Shown here in pieces: positions 24,601 through 36,566 of a stretch of 64,000 nucleotides of DNA. Numbering within the stretch: position 1 is the first letter of the stretch; each line of letters opens with the position of its first letter. Both the position numbers and the translations under genes were made by a program. The notes beneath the pieces were generated by a model. That model worked only from the letters and a program-made list of their open reading frames with translations, was not told where the DNA came from and did no database searches. The DNA lies in the NCBI GenBank assembly GCA_011317545.1, contig WUJK01000008.1, positions 1,798,001 through 1,862,000 of the forward strand, read 5' to 3'. This stretch comes from Coniella vitis. Its lineage: Eukaryota > Ascomycota > Sordariomycetes > Diaporthales > Schizoparmaceae.

Positions 24601-26359
24601 TGCACCTCAGCAGGTCATTCTTCAGTCACTGACGCCCATTGATTTGAAATCCCTGGACTGGCGAAAGCTCAGCCAGGGTGTGTGTTGGACCAGTCAGCTT
24701 TCCCTTTCCTGCTGGTTGGACCAAGTCCTCCTTTGCCCCTACCCTTTTTTTTTTTTTTTTCCCTTTCTCTTCGATTTGCCAGTCTGCCAGTCTCCCACAG
24801 CCGCACACGGGGACCTGGTACCCCAGTATAAAGCCTCGCTGCCCACCCGCCACGCTAACCTTTCCGATCATTTCTCTCCAAAAAACCTACCAGTCTAAAC
24901 TTGGTTTGACTTGGACTCTTTTTCTCTAGTCCAGTCAGCCCCAACACTTCAAACCGCCAGACACCTTTTTTCGAAGCTGCTGCAAGTCAACTACAAGCCT
25001 CATTTTGAGAGGCCTATCCCCGTTCTAGACACGCCGCTAGTCTCTTTCTCAGGGCTAGTTCGAGATTCGCTGCCAAGGTTTAGCAACCTGAATCTCTACA
25101 TTCGTGCGCACGCACAAACACATACCTACACATCCAAACAGACAGACAGACGCTGAGAAAGAAAGGCCTGGTGGCAGCATACTACAGCACTGGCTTTGCG
25201 CGCTCTCAGCCCCGCTGCAACACACGTCTTGTGCCGCGCTGCACCAGGATTCGCCAACCAGGCAGCCAGCCACTGCAGCGCAAAACAGCAAGCAAGAGTG
25301 TGCGACTTGCTTACCTTGGTCAAATCCTCCTACCACATTCATCATCGCCAGCTGCACATCTCGTAATCTCAGAGCAAGGAAGGCTACCTCCAGCCCGCCC
25401 GCCAGCCAGCCAGGCCCTGCCTAAGAGGGAGGAGTCAAAAAAGAAAGGAACAAAAAAAAAAGCCGTGGTGGATCACTCTGCAAGCCATTTTGTCACTGCC
25501 AGAAAAGCACAAAAATAAAATAACGCGCACGCACTCGCGCACTCGCACACGTGCCCGCAACAGCACCCGCGGGCGATTGCCAATACCAATACCAATACCA
25601 ATACTACAAACATACGCATCCGGAAAGCAGAGGCCTCTACGCTTGACTCGGTCAAGGATCTGGATCTCTGGTGCTATCCCTTATCATCTCCAGCAGGCAC
25701 GCTAACCTGGTCGCCGTCATCACCACTTTTGCTTGTCGACTCCCGGTTTACTGTTATCTCATCCTGGAGAAGGAGCGGCCCAGAGAGCGCACGCACCGCC
25801 TTCGCTACGAGGAGCCCCCCCTCCCCCTCCACCCCCCCAAGGAAAGAGCGGCCAGCGCCTGTGCGGCAAATCCTCTTTGCCAGGTCTGCTTAGCAGGACC
25901 TCCCACCCCGTGTCAGTCGCTCTTACATTCACGGCGCTAGTTTAGTCTGTCTGCACCTACGCTATCTTCCGCGCCCCACCAAAAGCTCGATCGCAGAGTA
26001 CCGGGTACTCCAGCAAGAGAGCAGCCGGAAGTACTGAGTCTGATCACTACCTGCCAACGGCCCATCTGATTTTGGAACTTCGTCGGTGTCCCGCCCGCCT
26101 CCAAACCGTATCTGCCGCCTCTCGAGACATATAATTTCTGCATCTCCCACTCTGCATCTCCCGGTCCATACCTCCTGCACAACATCATCAACAACAACGA
26201 AAGATTCGAACGTGACTTTTTCTTATTCAATTACTTGTCATCGTTCTTCTTTTTTCGCCTGCCTGCCTCCCACCCGTCTTGCCAGACATCAAAAGGATTT
26301 TGCCATCGATACTCTCCCGTCTTTGGTGTGTCGCGCGGCCTCCACGCACTATCTTGCAT
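24601..26359 (+). promoter_or_regulatory. Presumed promoter and long 5' leader of CON7
   Basis: A TATAAA sits at about 24827-24832 in a pyrimidine-rich context, followed by CT- and CA-rich sequence typical of fungal core promoters and leaders. If transcription begins shortly after it, the CON7 leader is about 1.5 kb and contains several short upstream ATG frames. A CAATAC repeat lies at 25581-25604. A second start nearer the gene is equally possible, because 26090-26300 is also pyrimidine rich. I infer this from position and composition only. Confidence 0.35.
25581..25604. repeat. CAATAC hexanucleotide repeat
   Basis: Four perfect tandem copies of CAATAC in the presumed CON7 leader. Confidence 0.85.
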
Positions 26360-27681
26360 ATGGAACGAAGCCAGCCCACGACCGACTTCGCGTCTACTTT
26401 GCCGTCGCCTTATTCTGGCACATCGTTTGGCGACAGTAGAACAGAGTCCACTGCGTCGGATCCCTCCTCCATTCAGGCCTACTCGTCGCATGCCGAGCCC
26501 CGGTCGTCTCAATATCACACTACGGCTACTCCCACGTCAGAGTACTCCAACTATCCTGCCTCGGCACGGTCAGGCTCCTTTCCTGAGCACCAGCTTCAGC
26601 GAGCCTACCCGTCCGGCAGCATTAGTGGTGGCAGCATGGCGTCGCACAGTTCGTCACTGAATCTTCAAGATGGCGCTGCCCATCAAGATCCCCAGCAAGA
26701 CGCGCAGCAAGTGAAATCTGACAGTGATGTTCCCATAGACCCTTCCATCACGGCGCAGAGCCCAACTCAGTACCAGTATCCCCAGACTAGCCCCTACTCG
26801 GCCTCTGGTCAAGACATGAGCCACGGATATCCTCAGACGCACGTCTACGCCCAGGCCCGTCCCGACTGGGCTGGCTACTCGCACGCTCCCATGCAACCGA
26901 GTCACCACGGCGGTGTCTTTCCCCACCAACAGACCACACCCACGAGCGCTACTCCGGGTCGCGGCAACCAGGTAAGCTGACTCGACAAGACACTCTCTAC
27001 CAGTATTTTGCGCTGACACTCGACGCAGGTGTTCAGCTTTGTCCCTATTCCTGGCGCACAGCAGCACAAGCGTCCTCGTCGACGTTATGAGGAGATTGAG
27101 CGCATGTACAAGTGTGGTTGGAACGGATGTGAAAAGGCTTACGGTACTTTGAACCACTTGAATGCCCATGTCACCATGCAGTCCCACGGTCAGAAGCGCA
27201 TTCCAGAAGGTATGTGTTTACAGCTCTTTCGCCCTATGCTGTCGGTTTTGTTCTTTGGACTCAGATGGCTGGAAACAGAATTCAAGGAAATCCGTAAGGA
27301 GTGGAAGGCTCGCAAGAAGGCTGAGGAGGCTGAGCGCAAGCAAAGAGACGAGGCTGCTAGGGAAGCCGGTCAAAGTGAAGCTCAAGGAAATCACGAGACG
27401 CAGCAAGCCGCCGTTCCCTCGTACGCTCCAGCCCCGACACACCGCCTGCCTCCTCTGGGCTATACTCCCGCAAATTACCCTCCTGTCACTGGCGTGACCA
27501 TGGGAGGCGAGTATTCTAGTAATTATATTACTGGCACTGGATACCCAACTTCGCCCTACAATCAGTCACACCAACAGGTTTACGGCCAACGTGAGTTCTC
27601 GTGAACCCAGCCTTCTCGCAAGTTGCGTGCCCTGACTAATTTGCAGAACCTGTATCAGCTGCCGGTGGCCAAGCCCACTAA
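26360..27681 (+). CDS. CON7: CON7-type C2H2 zinc-finger transcription factor
   Basis: A nuclear regulator of the family first defined by Magnaporthe Con7p, needed there for conidial morphology and appressorium formation. Exons: 26360-26971, 27029-27209, 27279-27590, 27647-27681, giving 379 residues. The first 204 residues are a Ser/Thr/Pro/Gln-rich disordered region. A basic stretch (KRPRRRYEE near 218-226) precedes one C2H2 finger with Cys 233 and 238 and His 251 and 257 (C-x4-C-x12-H-x5-H). A highly charged Lys/Glu helix follows at about 262-292, then a Pro/Tyr/Gly-rich tail. The last intron has a clear CTGAC branch site, and splicing restores the frame to a short final exon. An earlier in-frame ATG at 26279 would add 27 residues, but the one chosen fits the family N-terminus better. 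The gene is isolated between two long gene-poor stretches. Confidence 0.9.
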
Positions 27682-29175
27682 ATGTCTTTGGAACAAAGGG
27701 GAGGGCATTTTGAACCCGTTTGGTAAATTGCTGCCTGCCCGGCATGCCACGGCAGTAAGAGTACACCAAAATCAAAATGGAAGGCGTTCTTCGTGTTATA
27801 TTGGGGGAGGGGTCCCAGTTTTTATTCTTTCATCCTTGACTATTTTCTTTTTTCAGTCCCTCTTGTGTTCGGGGCAATAACGGTCAGGGCCATTGGAGCA
27901 TACGGACGTTGGTCGGGGCGTTTGGTTTTTTATTTTCTCCATGACCACCTTCCCCCATGGAGCTACACTGGTGCGGAAATTATGCTTATTGCGATGCGTT
28001 GGCTGGTCGATTACATTGCGACGGTATACCTGGCGCAGGCTGGCAGTACTTCTTTTTTCTTCGGCTCGAGGATGTTTTCGCATGGGGGTTTCAGTCTGGC
28101 AGTCTGACGGGCCGATCCGACGCTTGGATGTGGCGCCGTATATCTTAGTACCGGTGCGAGCCTGGGAACGGATCAGACGCAGTGTAGGATCACAAATAGT
28201 ACCTTATTCAATGCATAGTATGCAGCGCTGCCTGCTGGGTAAATATTCTTGATGTTGGGTCCAGTGTTGTTGACATTGTGAAGTTCCGCTACGGCCGCAT
28301 TGTTTGGAACTGTCGGGTCAGCGCTTTGGTCTGACCAAGGCCATTTTGGGATATTGTATGAATATACACCGGGCTGCTACATGACATATGGCAAATTGAA
28401 GCCGAGTGAGGCTGTCCAAAGTCACTTTCACGGATTTATGTCTTGGGAAGCATGGTGTTGGTGTTATTCCAAGGAACGTCTATACATGGTCACATAGCGG
28501 CAAATGGGACTTGCATATCGTACAGATGCCCAGTGTCGATACCTCCAGCTTGTACTACATAGGAAGAAGCCCTTATGCATTTGCGTAGGACAGGATGGGG
28601 GCACTTTTCCTTGTCTAGCAAGTCTAGGTACGGCTGATACGGCACTGAATCACCTTCCAGCCTCCCCCCCCCTCCCAAAAACATTGTTTCCTCAGACAAG
28701 CACACGCCTTTGTGCTACCCACCATCGGGAAATTTCTTCCATGGTTTGACTTTTTCTTCTTTTTCTTTTTTTTTTTCTCCCGCTTTGTTTCTGGTAAACG
28801 TGGAGACCGATGTCCTTGGTTTGGCCCCCAGCTTTGCCATACATGGGGCTGTAGCGCACCTACTGTGGATAGGTCTGTTGGGTAGGGATTGGAGTTTTTG
28901 TTTTACAGCCAGGCAGTCCATATACAGGAGGACACTTGAATTGTGTACTTTGCAGTATATGACGGCCATATGAATTGTGAGGGCCGGGGTGTCAATCGGG
29001 GAAGGAAGCATTACACGAAGAGCACCTCCGAAGGTATTTAGAATATCAGAAGCGAGATATAGGGCATACGTCCAAGTACGTAGTGGCAAAAGACGGGATT
29101 CACATCAGTATGCAAATTGATTCGAGTAAAGTAACTGACTGCGTGGCGTGGTGTGGTTGGCAACCTCGTGGATAC

Positions 29176-29195
29176 GTGTGTGTGTGTGTGTGTGT
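29176..29195. repeat. TG dinucleotide run
   Basis: A perfect GT/TG repeat of ten units in non-coding sequence. Confidence 0.85.
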
Positions 29196-32100
29196 ACGAC
29201 GCAGGTAAAACTGGCGGCCCCGGGATGTAAAGGCTCCCAGTGTCTTTTGCCGTCGACAGATTCCTGGCCGTGGGAACAATTACCGGGGCACGCAAGAAAA
29301 GGTACTTGTACTTGTGCCAACTGGCCTGAATAAGACGTGAGGTTCATTGCCATTGCCTGGGTGCGGAGGTACGGGAAGGCGGGGCAAGGTCAGCATGTTG
29401 CTCCTGCTCTTCTTGCCTTCTGTTTTCTTCTTTCCTCTTTCGCTTTGTGCAAGGCTACTTACTGGTAAGCTCGTTCTCTGCACCTGCCCATCGCACAGCG
29501 GACGAACGCTCCTTTACGTTGGTTCAGCTGACCCTCATCTCCTGACCCCGGAACACCACCCACAAACTTGGGCCGGAGAATTCTACAGCCACAAGGCCAG
29601 TCCTCGAGGGCAACAAGTGCACAGTGAGAGTGCTCCTCCACTCGTCAGTGATACGTTTTGTCCTTTGTGGACGCCAAGTCCCCTTGTTCCGATCATACAT
29701 CATGCTCTTTCTTTGTTGGGTCGGCTCCACTCGGCACACTCTCTGCCTTGGCTCGCAGCGAGGCGAGGCACCGAAGCAAGTCGCGGAACGGCGACTCGAC
29801 AAATGACGACGACCTGGCCGATGGTAAATAGCACGCACGGCGGAGCAAACGCGGGCCTTGGCACATCACAGACGGGGCGGCGCAAGAAACTAAGGCACGT
29901 CATTTCTTTAGTCGAAAAGTCGCATCTTTTGCGATGCATGCCTGCCTGGATACTTGCGAGTATAGGAGAGAAAGACTTCACCCACCCTGTCGACGTGGCT
30001 TGTTCGTTTCGTTTGGTGCCGACCACCACCCTTGCCCGCCAGCCCGCCAGCCCGCCTAATGTTTCCAGTGGCAGAATAGCTGCTCTCGTGCGCGCCGCTG
30101 GCTGCACAGCTGTGTACTGTGTACGGGTGTCCTGGCTTGCGTGGGCTCGGATCCTGCAGCTGCGGCCAGCCGATGTCGAGCCCCCTGTTCAGCCCAAGGA
30201 TCGGTAAATTCTCAACCCAGACGGCACCGAACTTGTTGTTGCTGAGCCGAGCGCTGACACCTCAATTGCAGCCTCTGGCACCACGAGCAAAGCAGGCCGC
30301 AATTGCCAATGCACAATGACCACGCATATGCACACACATCGACAACAGCGCATCGGACTATTTGATGGCACACACAATATATGCTTGCGTGCGCGCCTGC
30401 CTCGTACATTCTGCAAAATGCGTGTATCCCATGTACGCGTCTGCCTTGCCTGGGCCTGGTCAGCCGCTGTCGCGAGACAGACCCCCTGCAGGACACCAAA
30501 GACCTTTGTTACTCGATCCCGCCTCATGTACCCACCACAGGGGGGACGGGCGCTGTTATAGTGGCATGCTATGTGACATTCTGCCCTAGCGACGGCTGTC
30601 TTAGGGTGACGAGCTGTCGGGATTGGAGCCATAAGTGCACTTTCTCGATAAGCGAGAATGTTTAAATGAGCCAAAGATTTACCAATCCCGGGTGTTGACG
30701 CTGGTGCGTGGAGCCGTTAGGCGTCGGCCTTGGACAACAGAATACTATGTCCATCCACACACACAGAATCTACGGTGGGCTTATGTCTGTGGGCGAATCA
30801 TGTGATGCCTTGTCACTGTGTACTGCCTTTCTTCTTGCCCTTTCCATGCGCCACATCATGGGTACTGGCAGCGGCATGAGGGAGGGTTTTTGGAGGCCAG
30901 GCAGGCATCGTGCTTGCTGTGGCGATCGGCTTCTTCCGTCTCGGCTCTCTCCAGAGCCCGCAACCCATACAACTGCCCTGCTGGACTCTGCTATCTCTTG
31001 GAGACCTGGGGACGTTGGGGCCCCAGCCACCCAACCAGTAGGCGTTGTGTGAACGACCGTCGCCAAGCCTGCCCCTGTCCTTGCGCCGAGGCCGTGGGAG
31101 CGGCAGCAGACAGCCGCCTCCCTCTTGCCTTAGCCTCAATAAACAAGAAAGATGTGCATCTGATGCAGCAGGGAAGCTCACGTACTTACCCAACCCAAGA
31201 CAAATGGAGAGACCCCCATCGAGACAGATTGTGGGTGAAGGATCTCGGCAGTGGTGGAAGATCTGTTCGCAAGGTTTGTTTTGCTAACTGGGGGCGCGGG
31301 GAGCATCCCTCGACCACACATGCGTACCTGTGAGACTCCGTACCACGTACATACACGGTCGCGCCTCGTGTATCCCAAAGTCTGGCTTTTTGTTGGATTC
31401 CACATTGCTGCCGACAACATGAATGGTGGTGATGCCATTTTTACCAAGTGGCCTACCTGCCTATCAGAGCAATAGGATGAATCGGTGAACAGAGAACCAC
31501 AATGAATGGGCAAACATAACAAACCGTTAGGTGCACCTCTGCCCTGAATGTTTCTGCACGATAGCTGATAATTGCAGGGAATTCTCTCCCCTTATAGAAG
31601 CTGCTTGATTCCATAAGAGGTGCTTTGAGCCTTGAAGCGTCGGGTTGGACAAAAGCACCGACGCACACGGTGTCTAGTTGCAGAGTACACAACGTCAACT
31701 CCATGGGTAGCATGATGCACCAATGATATGATTTCCTAGTATGGACTCAGCTGATTCGTGGGTACATTCTTTGTTTTTTGTTTTTTTTTAATTTCTTGTT
31801 TCTTTCTCTGTGCCTTGTACATTGTATGTCTTCAGGTCTAGGCGCGTATGGAGAGGAACTGACGCTTGCGAGTTGCTTTTGCCGGCCTCTGTGTACACAG
31901 TAGAGGTACAATGCACAAGTCTGCATGTATATGTATAAGCATATGTATAAGAGACACGTCCATGGGAATTAGCTACGCAGGGATATTCGAATTGTAAAAG
32001 ACGGTTAACCATATATGTAGTGAATATAACAAAATCAGAACTGGAACTCGGGGGGGGGGGAGACAATGTCGACACTGTCAACCAACTCCTATCCCTTCCT

Positions 32101-32390
32101 TTTTGATTCGCTTTCCCCCTTTCTTGAAAGATATTGCGGTCATGCTTCCTAATAGCAGACTGTATTACTACAACCCTTGACACTGGCGATGCCCCCGGTC
32201 AACATCATGCAAGCTGTCCGGGGGACCAAGCTATCAGGTTGGGAGCCATGAGGAACGATCAAGATTGTGATATCTGACCGATCCGAGGCAAGGTGGAAGA
32301 AGAAATAATGGGTGCTGGGGCAGTACTTGGATTGCCGCTTCATCCACACTGTCCCCGATATGAATGATCTTCTCTATATGTAGAAGTAAA

Positions 32391-32406
32391 TTGTGTGTGT
32401 GTGTGT
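32391..32406. repeat. TG dinucleotide run
   Basis: A perfect TG repeat of about seven units in non-coding sequence. Confidence 0.8.
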
Positions 32407-33775
32407 ACGTGTCTCTAGTGGCACGGGCCGTGTCTAGATTCCCCCCTCCCAAGGGTACATGCACCCCCTGCACGGGACCCCAGATTCATTGCAAGTGCTT
32501 TTGCTCAGTATCTTGTTTTTTTTTTCCTTTTGGTCTGGCCGGTTACATAGTAGCCAGTTTGATACTACCATGTAAGTACTATCTACAGCGGTCTTGTAAG
32601 AATTGAGATGACCTCAAGAAGCGCGGGCCGTCCCTTTACTATTAGGTCGGTCTGGTTCGTTTGCATGAAATGAAACCTTGTCCACAGGCAACCTTGTGTG
32701 CACAAGGTACAGTAATATCGGAACAAAGAACACGTTTGAGAGCAAGACTACACACAATGCGGAAAATCTTTTTTTCACTTTCTCCATTTGTACGCCTTGG
32801 AGCATCTATTCTCCCTATCTAGATCTTGGATTAAGAGAAATTAGGCTCATGAACATGTGAGCAGTCAGATGGCATCTATTGGATGGTATAAAGAGAGTAT
32901 ATATCACTATGTTTTCTTGGTTTGCTTTGTGGGTAAGGAAGGGGTAAGGGCTGAAGGGATGGACTGACGATTGTGTGATAGATGCAACACGAGATTGCCT
33001 GTGGGAGAAGTAATACCTATTGCCTCTTTTTGTGTTATCATCTTCTTTGGAAGCTTTTTCAGAGACCATGAGTGCTTCTTATATTGGTGGCCCTGGGAGA
33101 TATACACGCTATCTGGGGTATGATGGGAGAGGGGGGGGGGTTGCTGTTTTTTCAGAATGTGTTCAGCTTAATTAACGTTTTACTCTCTAAGTCTCTCTCG
33201 ACTCTGCCCTTAATACCGGGTTTGAGTAAGAAATATACAATGTGCCGTTGCTGCAATGGGAAAGAGCAGGAGTAGTTGATGCCAGCAGCTCGGCGATACC
33301 CGACTCCATCGCCATCTTGTCACCATCGGAAGAAGAGGCGTCTGTTGGGTTACACCGCGTTATACACAAGGCAAAGAAAATATTATAATTGGAAGATTTC
33401 TAGAGAGGTAAGCAAAGAGCGTTTCGCACTCTCCCTCTCCCTCTTTTTCTCCTTTGTTGGCCTTCTATGGTTACCTACCTGCCTACTTTGCAACAAACAC
33501 ATGGTTCTTTGTATTATAGTACTTTTCTTTTGGCTTCCCCCCCTGGCCACCCCCCCCCCCAGAAAAAGGTGAGACTGGTTGAAGATAATGACGTAGGAAA
33601 CACCCGAGAATGCACCTCCCCCCTTACCCCGGCTCCAGTAGGGCAGGGGGCATTTAGCAGGTTTTGGAACGTTCGGGAATAGCGCCTTGCACATAGTAGC
33701 ATCCATCCACAGGTGAAGTGCTTTCCACTGATTGACTCCTCTCTTTATTGAACCCTTCTTTGGGGTTCCTCCATG

Positions 33776-33794
33776 TACTATGTAGTACTATGTA
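33776..33794. repeat. Tandem pair of the dispersed 9-mer
   Basis: TACTATGTA occurs twice in direct orientation (33776-33784 and 33786-33794) with a single G between. A GA-rich simple repeat begins 33 bp further on. Confidence 0.9.
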
Positions 33795-33826
33795 CAGCAA
33801 CAATGCAGACAAATATGATATATGTG

Positions 33827-33858
33827 TGAGTGAGAGAGAGAAAGAGAGAAAGAGAGAG
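33827..33858. repeat. GA-rich simple repeat
   Basis: An imperfect GA run with AAAG interruptions. Confidence 0.8.
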
Positions 33859-34325
33859 CCTATCACTTACTATCCGATTCGGCAGTCCGTCATTATTGGA
33901 TCAGATGCTCTTGCCTTGAGCTGAGCTATTGTGTTCGCCCGCTAAGAGACGAAGCGAAGAAAGCCTGGGCAAAAGAAGAGGGGTCAGGTAAGCTCTTGCT
34001 TGTTTTTCACATACTGCTTGTTATCTGCCCTTCCTCTGCTGTTCTTTGGGTGTCTCTCTGGCTGATTCACAGCCAAGACTTCGAGCATAAATCATTCCTC
34101 TCTTTGGGAGATATTCCCGCATTCCCGCAACTGTCGTCTTTAGCTTTGAAGTGCTGGTTTTGTGGTTGGTGTTTTTTTTCTTTCTTTTTTTCCCTACCTT
34201 CAGTCTTTGCACAATCTTGCTGCTGCTCACTTATTTACATATCCATCTGTGTTCAAAGATATTCGACGCCCACTCCTTCTCGTTCATCTGTCTTTACCAC
34301 GCCATCACCGTTTGCTTGGTGAACA

Positions 34326-36566
34326 ATGGATCCATTAACGGGCGGCCCACCAGGCCCAGAACAAGACAATCGTTTCGTCCAATCAGCCGCGAGCAACCGT
34401 CAAGAAGAAGAATTGACTAGCATTTGCAGCAATGGGGATCACTTACACAATTACAACAACAATATCCACAACCACGTCAACGCCAACAACAACCACAACA
34501 ACCACAACAACGTCCATAGGAGCAGCAGCAGCAGCAGCAGAGAAACAACACCGCCCACACAAGGAGCCGCATCACCAGCCCCTAGCAGTGCCAGTTCCCT
34601 GGACGTTCCTGGGCTGTGCAGGACCGACTCCACACCTTCTTTTGCATCGGGCCACGACTCGCTCCGATCGCACGTCTCCATCCCAGTCGTAGGCACTTTT
34701 CCACTGGGTTCTCTTAGGGTTCACAAAGCTATAGACCCCCCGAGCTCTCATCTTGGAGGAAGCACTCGGGCGAAGGAGGAGTTGCAAGAAGGAGAGGAGA
34801 ATCGTCTACAATCTGACACCAACAACAACAATAACAACAACATCAGTAACATGACAGAGGATGACAGCAACAGGCATCCAAACGACCCGGATATGCCCCC
34901 TCTGGAAGACCAGGACATCAATACCAGTGGTACCGTCGGAGCCCTTCCCACAGACCCGGTTGATGTCTTTGTCATCCTCGACTTGCCGCCTGGTTCGACA
35001 GTAGGCTGTGATAGCAAAGCTATTGGCACTGGCTCGACATCGTCCTTTCAAGGTATCCGCGATATCCCGCCCGGGGCGCATTTCATCTGGGTCGCTGAGC
35101 CAGATGCCATGTCGCGCTGTGGCTATTGGTTTGTCACTGCATCTGAAGCAACCTCTGCGCTTGAAGTTGAATTCGAGCCGGAGACTGGCTCCGGACCTGG
35201 GCCGCAGCGCAACCGACACCGTCGTCGAGTACGTGTCAAACAATGGGACAAGTTCAACGAGGTGCTGGTCGATCCTGCGAGCAACTTTGAGGCTCGGGAT
35301 GCCCAGGAAAATGTAGCGGCTTTGTACCCGCAGCTAACCCCGTATGGGTTTGGAAGTCTACAGTCAGGAGGCGCTACACAGCGGACGGTGACCGCCATTG
35401 TTGGCAAACACGAGAGCACTCTTGAAAAGGAAGACGACTCGCGTCTCTGGGTACGTCTTACGGCTAGCATTAGCGAACAGCTCCTGGCAAGGGTGACCGG
35501 GAAATCAGGCACGAGCGAATGGCTCGTCGACACGGCCGACTGTGCGGCTGGCGACTCGAGCTTTCCACAGACCAAGCAAACGCAGACGTACCATACTCTG
35601 GCTGGCAATGGCGAGCTTCATTTCCTCTTTGCCGAGGGCGACGTCGATGTGTATGCTACCACCACCGCCGCGAACGAGGCAGCCAGGAATAGCAATGACG
35701 ATCCTTTCCAATATCCTCCCAGAGCACCACCCACACCCAGTCTCCCCGACACTTCCGACTCCATCCTTCGACTGATCGATACAGCCGGCACAGGCATCGT
35801 GGCCGCTGACGTGGTCGGTGAAATGCAATTCACATTTCTGACAGGCTTGCACCTGTCGAACCTCGCTTGCATCGAGCAGTGGTGGCATCTGGTACTCAAG
35901 ATCGTGCTGCGCGCACATACGCTCGTTTTGCGGCGGCCACGGTTGGCCCTGGAGCTGCTCGCCACACTACACGCGCAAATGGTCTACAATGAACGGTATA
36001 TTGCCTCGGATCCCGAGGCGGCGTTCGAAGGGGAACTGACGAGACGCGAGTATGGTGGGCCTGTTGTGGTTGGTAACGGGCAAGGTGGTGATGCGGCGGC
36101 TTCGGCGTCGTCAACGAGTATTCTGGACATTATACCGGGCAATCAGAGGAAACTGCGTAGTGCGTTGACATTGTATAAGCGGCGAATGAATGAGTTGCTG
36201 CTTGATTTGTCACCAATATCTGCAGTGCAGCAGCATTACGACCAAGGGATTGATGACGTGGCGGCGATCACAGACCTAGGACGGGTGTTTACGGAGCTCG
36301 AAGCCTGGTTCTGGCGGCTTGGATGGGACTTGAGATCGAATTATGTGGGCAAAAGGGGCGATGCTACGGTTGTTGGTGGAGGCAAAGGCAAAGGAACAGC
36401 CGATCCGGCTTATGGAGATGGTGATGGAGATGATGATGGTGATGGCTATGGGTATGCGTATGCTTATAGCGGTGCAGGAGATGAGGAGGACGACGAGTAT
36501 CGGCCGGTTATTGTCGATATTGACGAGTCGGGGCGGGAAATTGGGCTGGTTTCATTTACCAATTGA
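34326..36566 (+). CDS. AAR2: AAR2-family U5 snRNP assembly factor
   Basis: Aar2 binds Prp8 in the cytoplasmic U5 snRNP precursor and is later exchanged for Brr2. One uninterrupted frame of 746 codons with no intron needed. The AAR2 N-terminal domain starts near residue 213 with VFVILDLPPGSTVGCD, followed by IRDIPPGAHFIW, the family's most conserved block. The C-terminal helical domain is near residue 497 (GEMQFTFLTG, then a Glu-Gln-Trp-Trp helix). About 210 residues precede the domain and are low complexity, with Asn/His runs and a poly-Ser run. The tail near 700-730 is a Gly/Asp/Tyr-rich acidic repeat and ends in a short conserved-looking strand. The protein is much longer than yeast Aar2 (355 residues) because of these additions. 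Confidence 0.85.
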   Translation: MDPLTGGPPGPEQDNRFVQSAASNRQEEELTSICSNGDHLHNYNNNIHNHVNANNNHNNHNNVHRSSSSSSRETTPPTQGAASPAPSSASSLDVPGLCRTDSTPSFASGHDSLRSHVSIPVVGTFPLGSLRVHKAIDPPSSHLGGSTRAKEELQEGEENRLQSDTNNNNNNNISNMTEDDSNRHPNDPDMPPLEDQDINTSGTVGALPTDPVDVFVILDLPPGSTVGCDSKAIGTGSTSSFQGIRDIPPGAHFIWVAEPDAMSRCGYWFVTASEATSALEVEFEPETGSGPGPQRNRHRRRVRVKQWDKFNEVLVDPASNFEARDAQENVAALYPQLTPYGFGSLQSGGATQRTVTAIVGKHESTLEKEDDSRLWVRLTASISEQLLARVTGKSGTSEWLVDTADCAAGDSSFPQTKQTQTYHTLAGNGELHFLFAEGDVDVYATTTAANEAARNSNDDPFQYPPRAPPTPSLPDTSDSILRLIDTAGTGIVAADVVGEMQFTFLTGLHLSNLACIEQWWHLVLKIVLRAHTLVLRRPRLALELLATLHAQMVYNERYIASDPEAAFEGELTRREYGGPVVVGNGQGGDAAASASSTSILDIIPGNQRKLRSALTLYKRRMNELLLDLSPISAVQQHYDQGIDDVAAITDLGRVFTELEAWFWRLGWDLRSNYVGKRGDATVVGGGKGKGTADPAYGDGDGDDDGDGYGYAYAYSGAGDEEDDEYRPVIVDIDESGREIGLVSFTN

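Larger units (their letters stand above)
27682..34325. other. Gene-poor region between CON7 and AAR2
   Basis: No gene can be supported in 6.6 kb. It holds the CON7 3' UTR, a TG run (29176-29195), a second TG run (32391-32406), a GA-rich run (33827-33858) and motif copies at 32544-32552 and 33776-33794. Near 33988 a GTAAGC follows a purine-rich stretch and might be the donor of a 5' UTR intron of AAR2. The longest frame (29347-30207 plus, 286 codons) has Pro/Ser/Leu-biased composition with no motif and is matched by opposing frames. Confidence 0.5.

Noticed and set aside
3265..26359. Centromere or RIP-inactivated transposon block
   Set aside because: The sequence is not AT-rich, has no long direct or inverted terminal repeats, and shows no reverse transcriptase or transposase remnant.
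29347..30207. 286-codon plus-strand frame between CON7 and AAR2
   Set aside because: Composition is Pro/Ser/Leu noise, no domain is seen, and minus frames of similar size oppose it.
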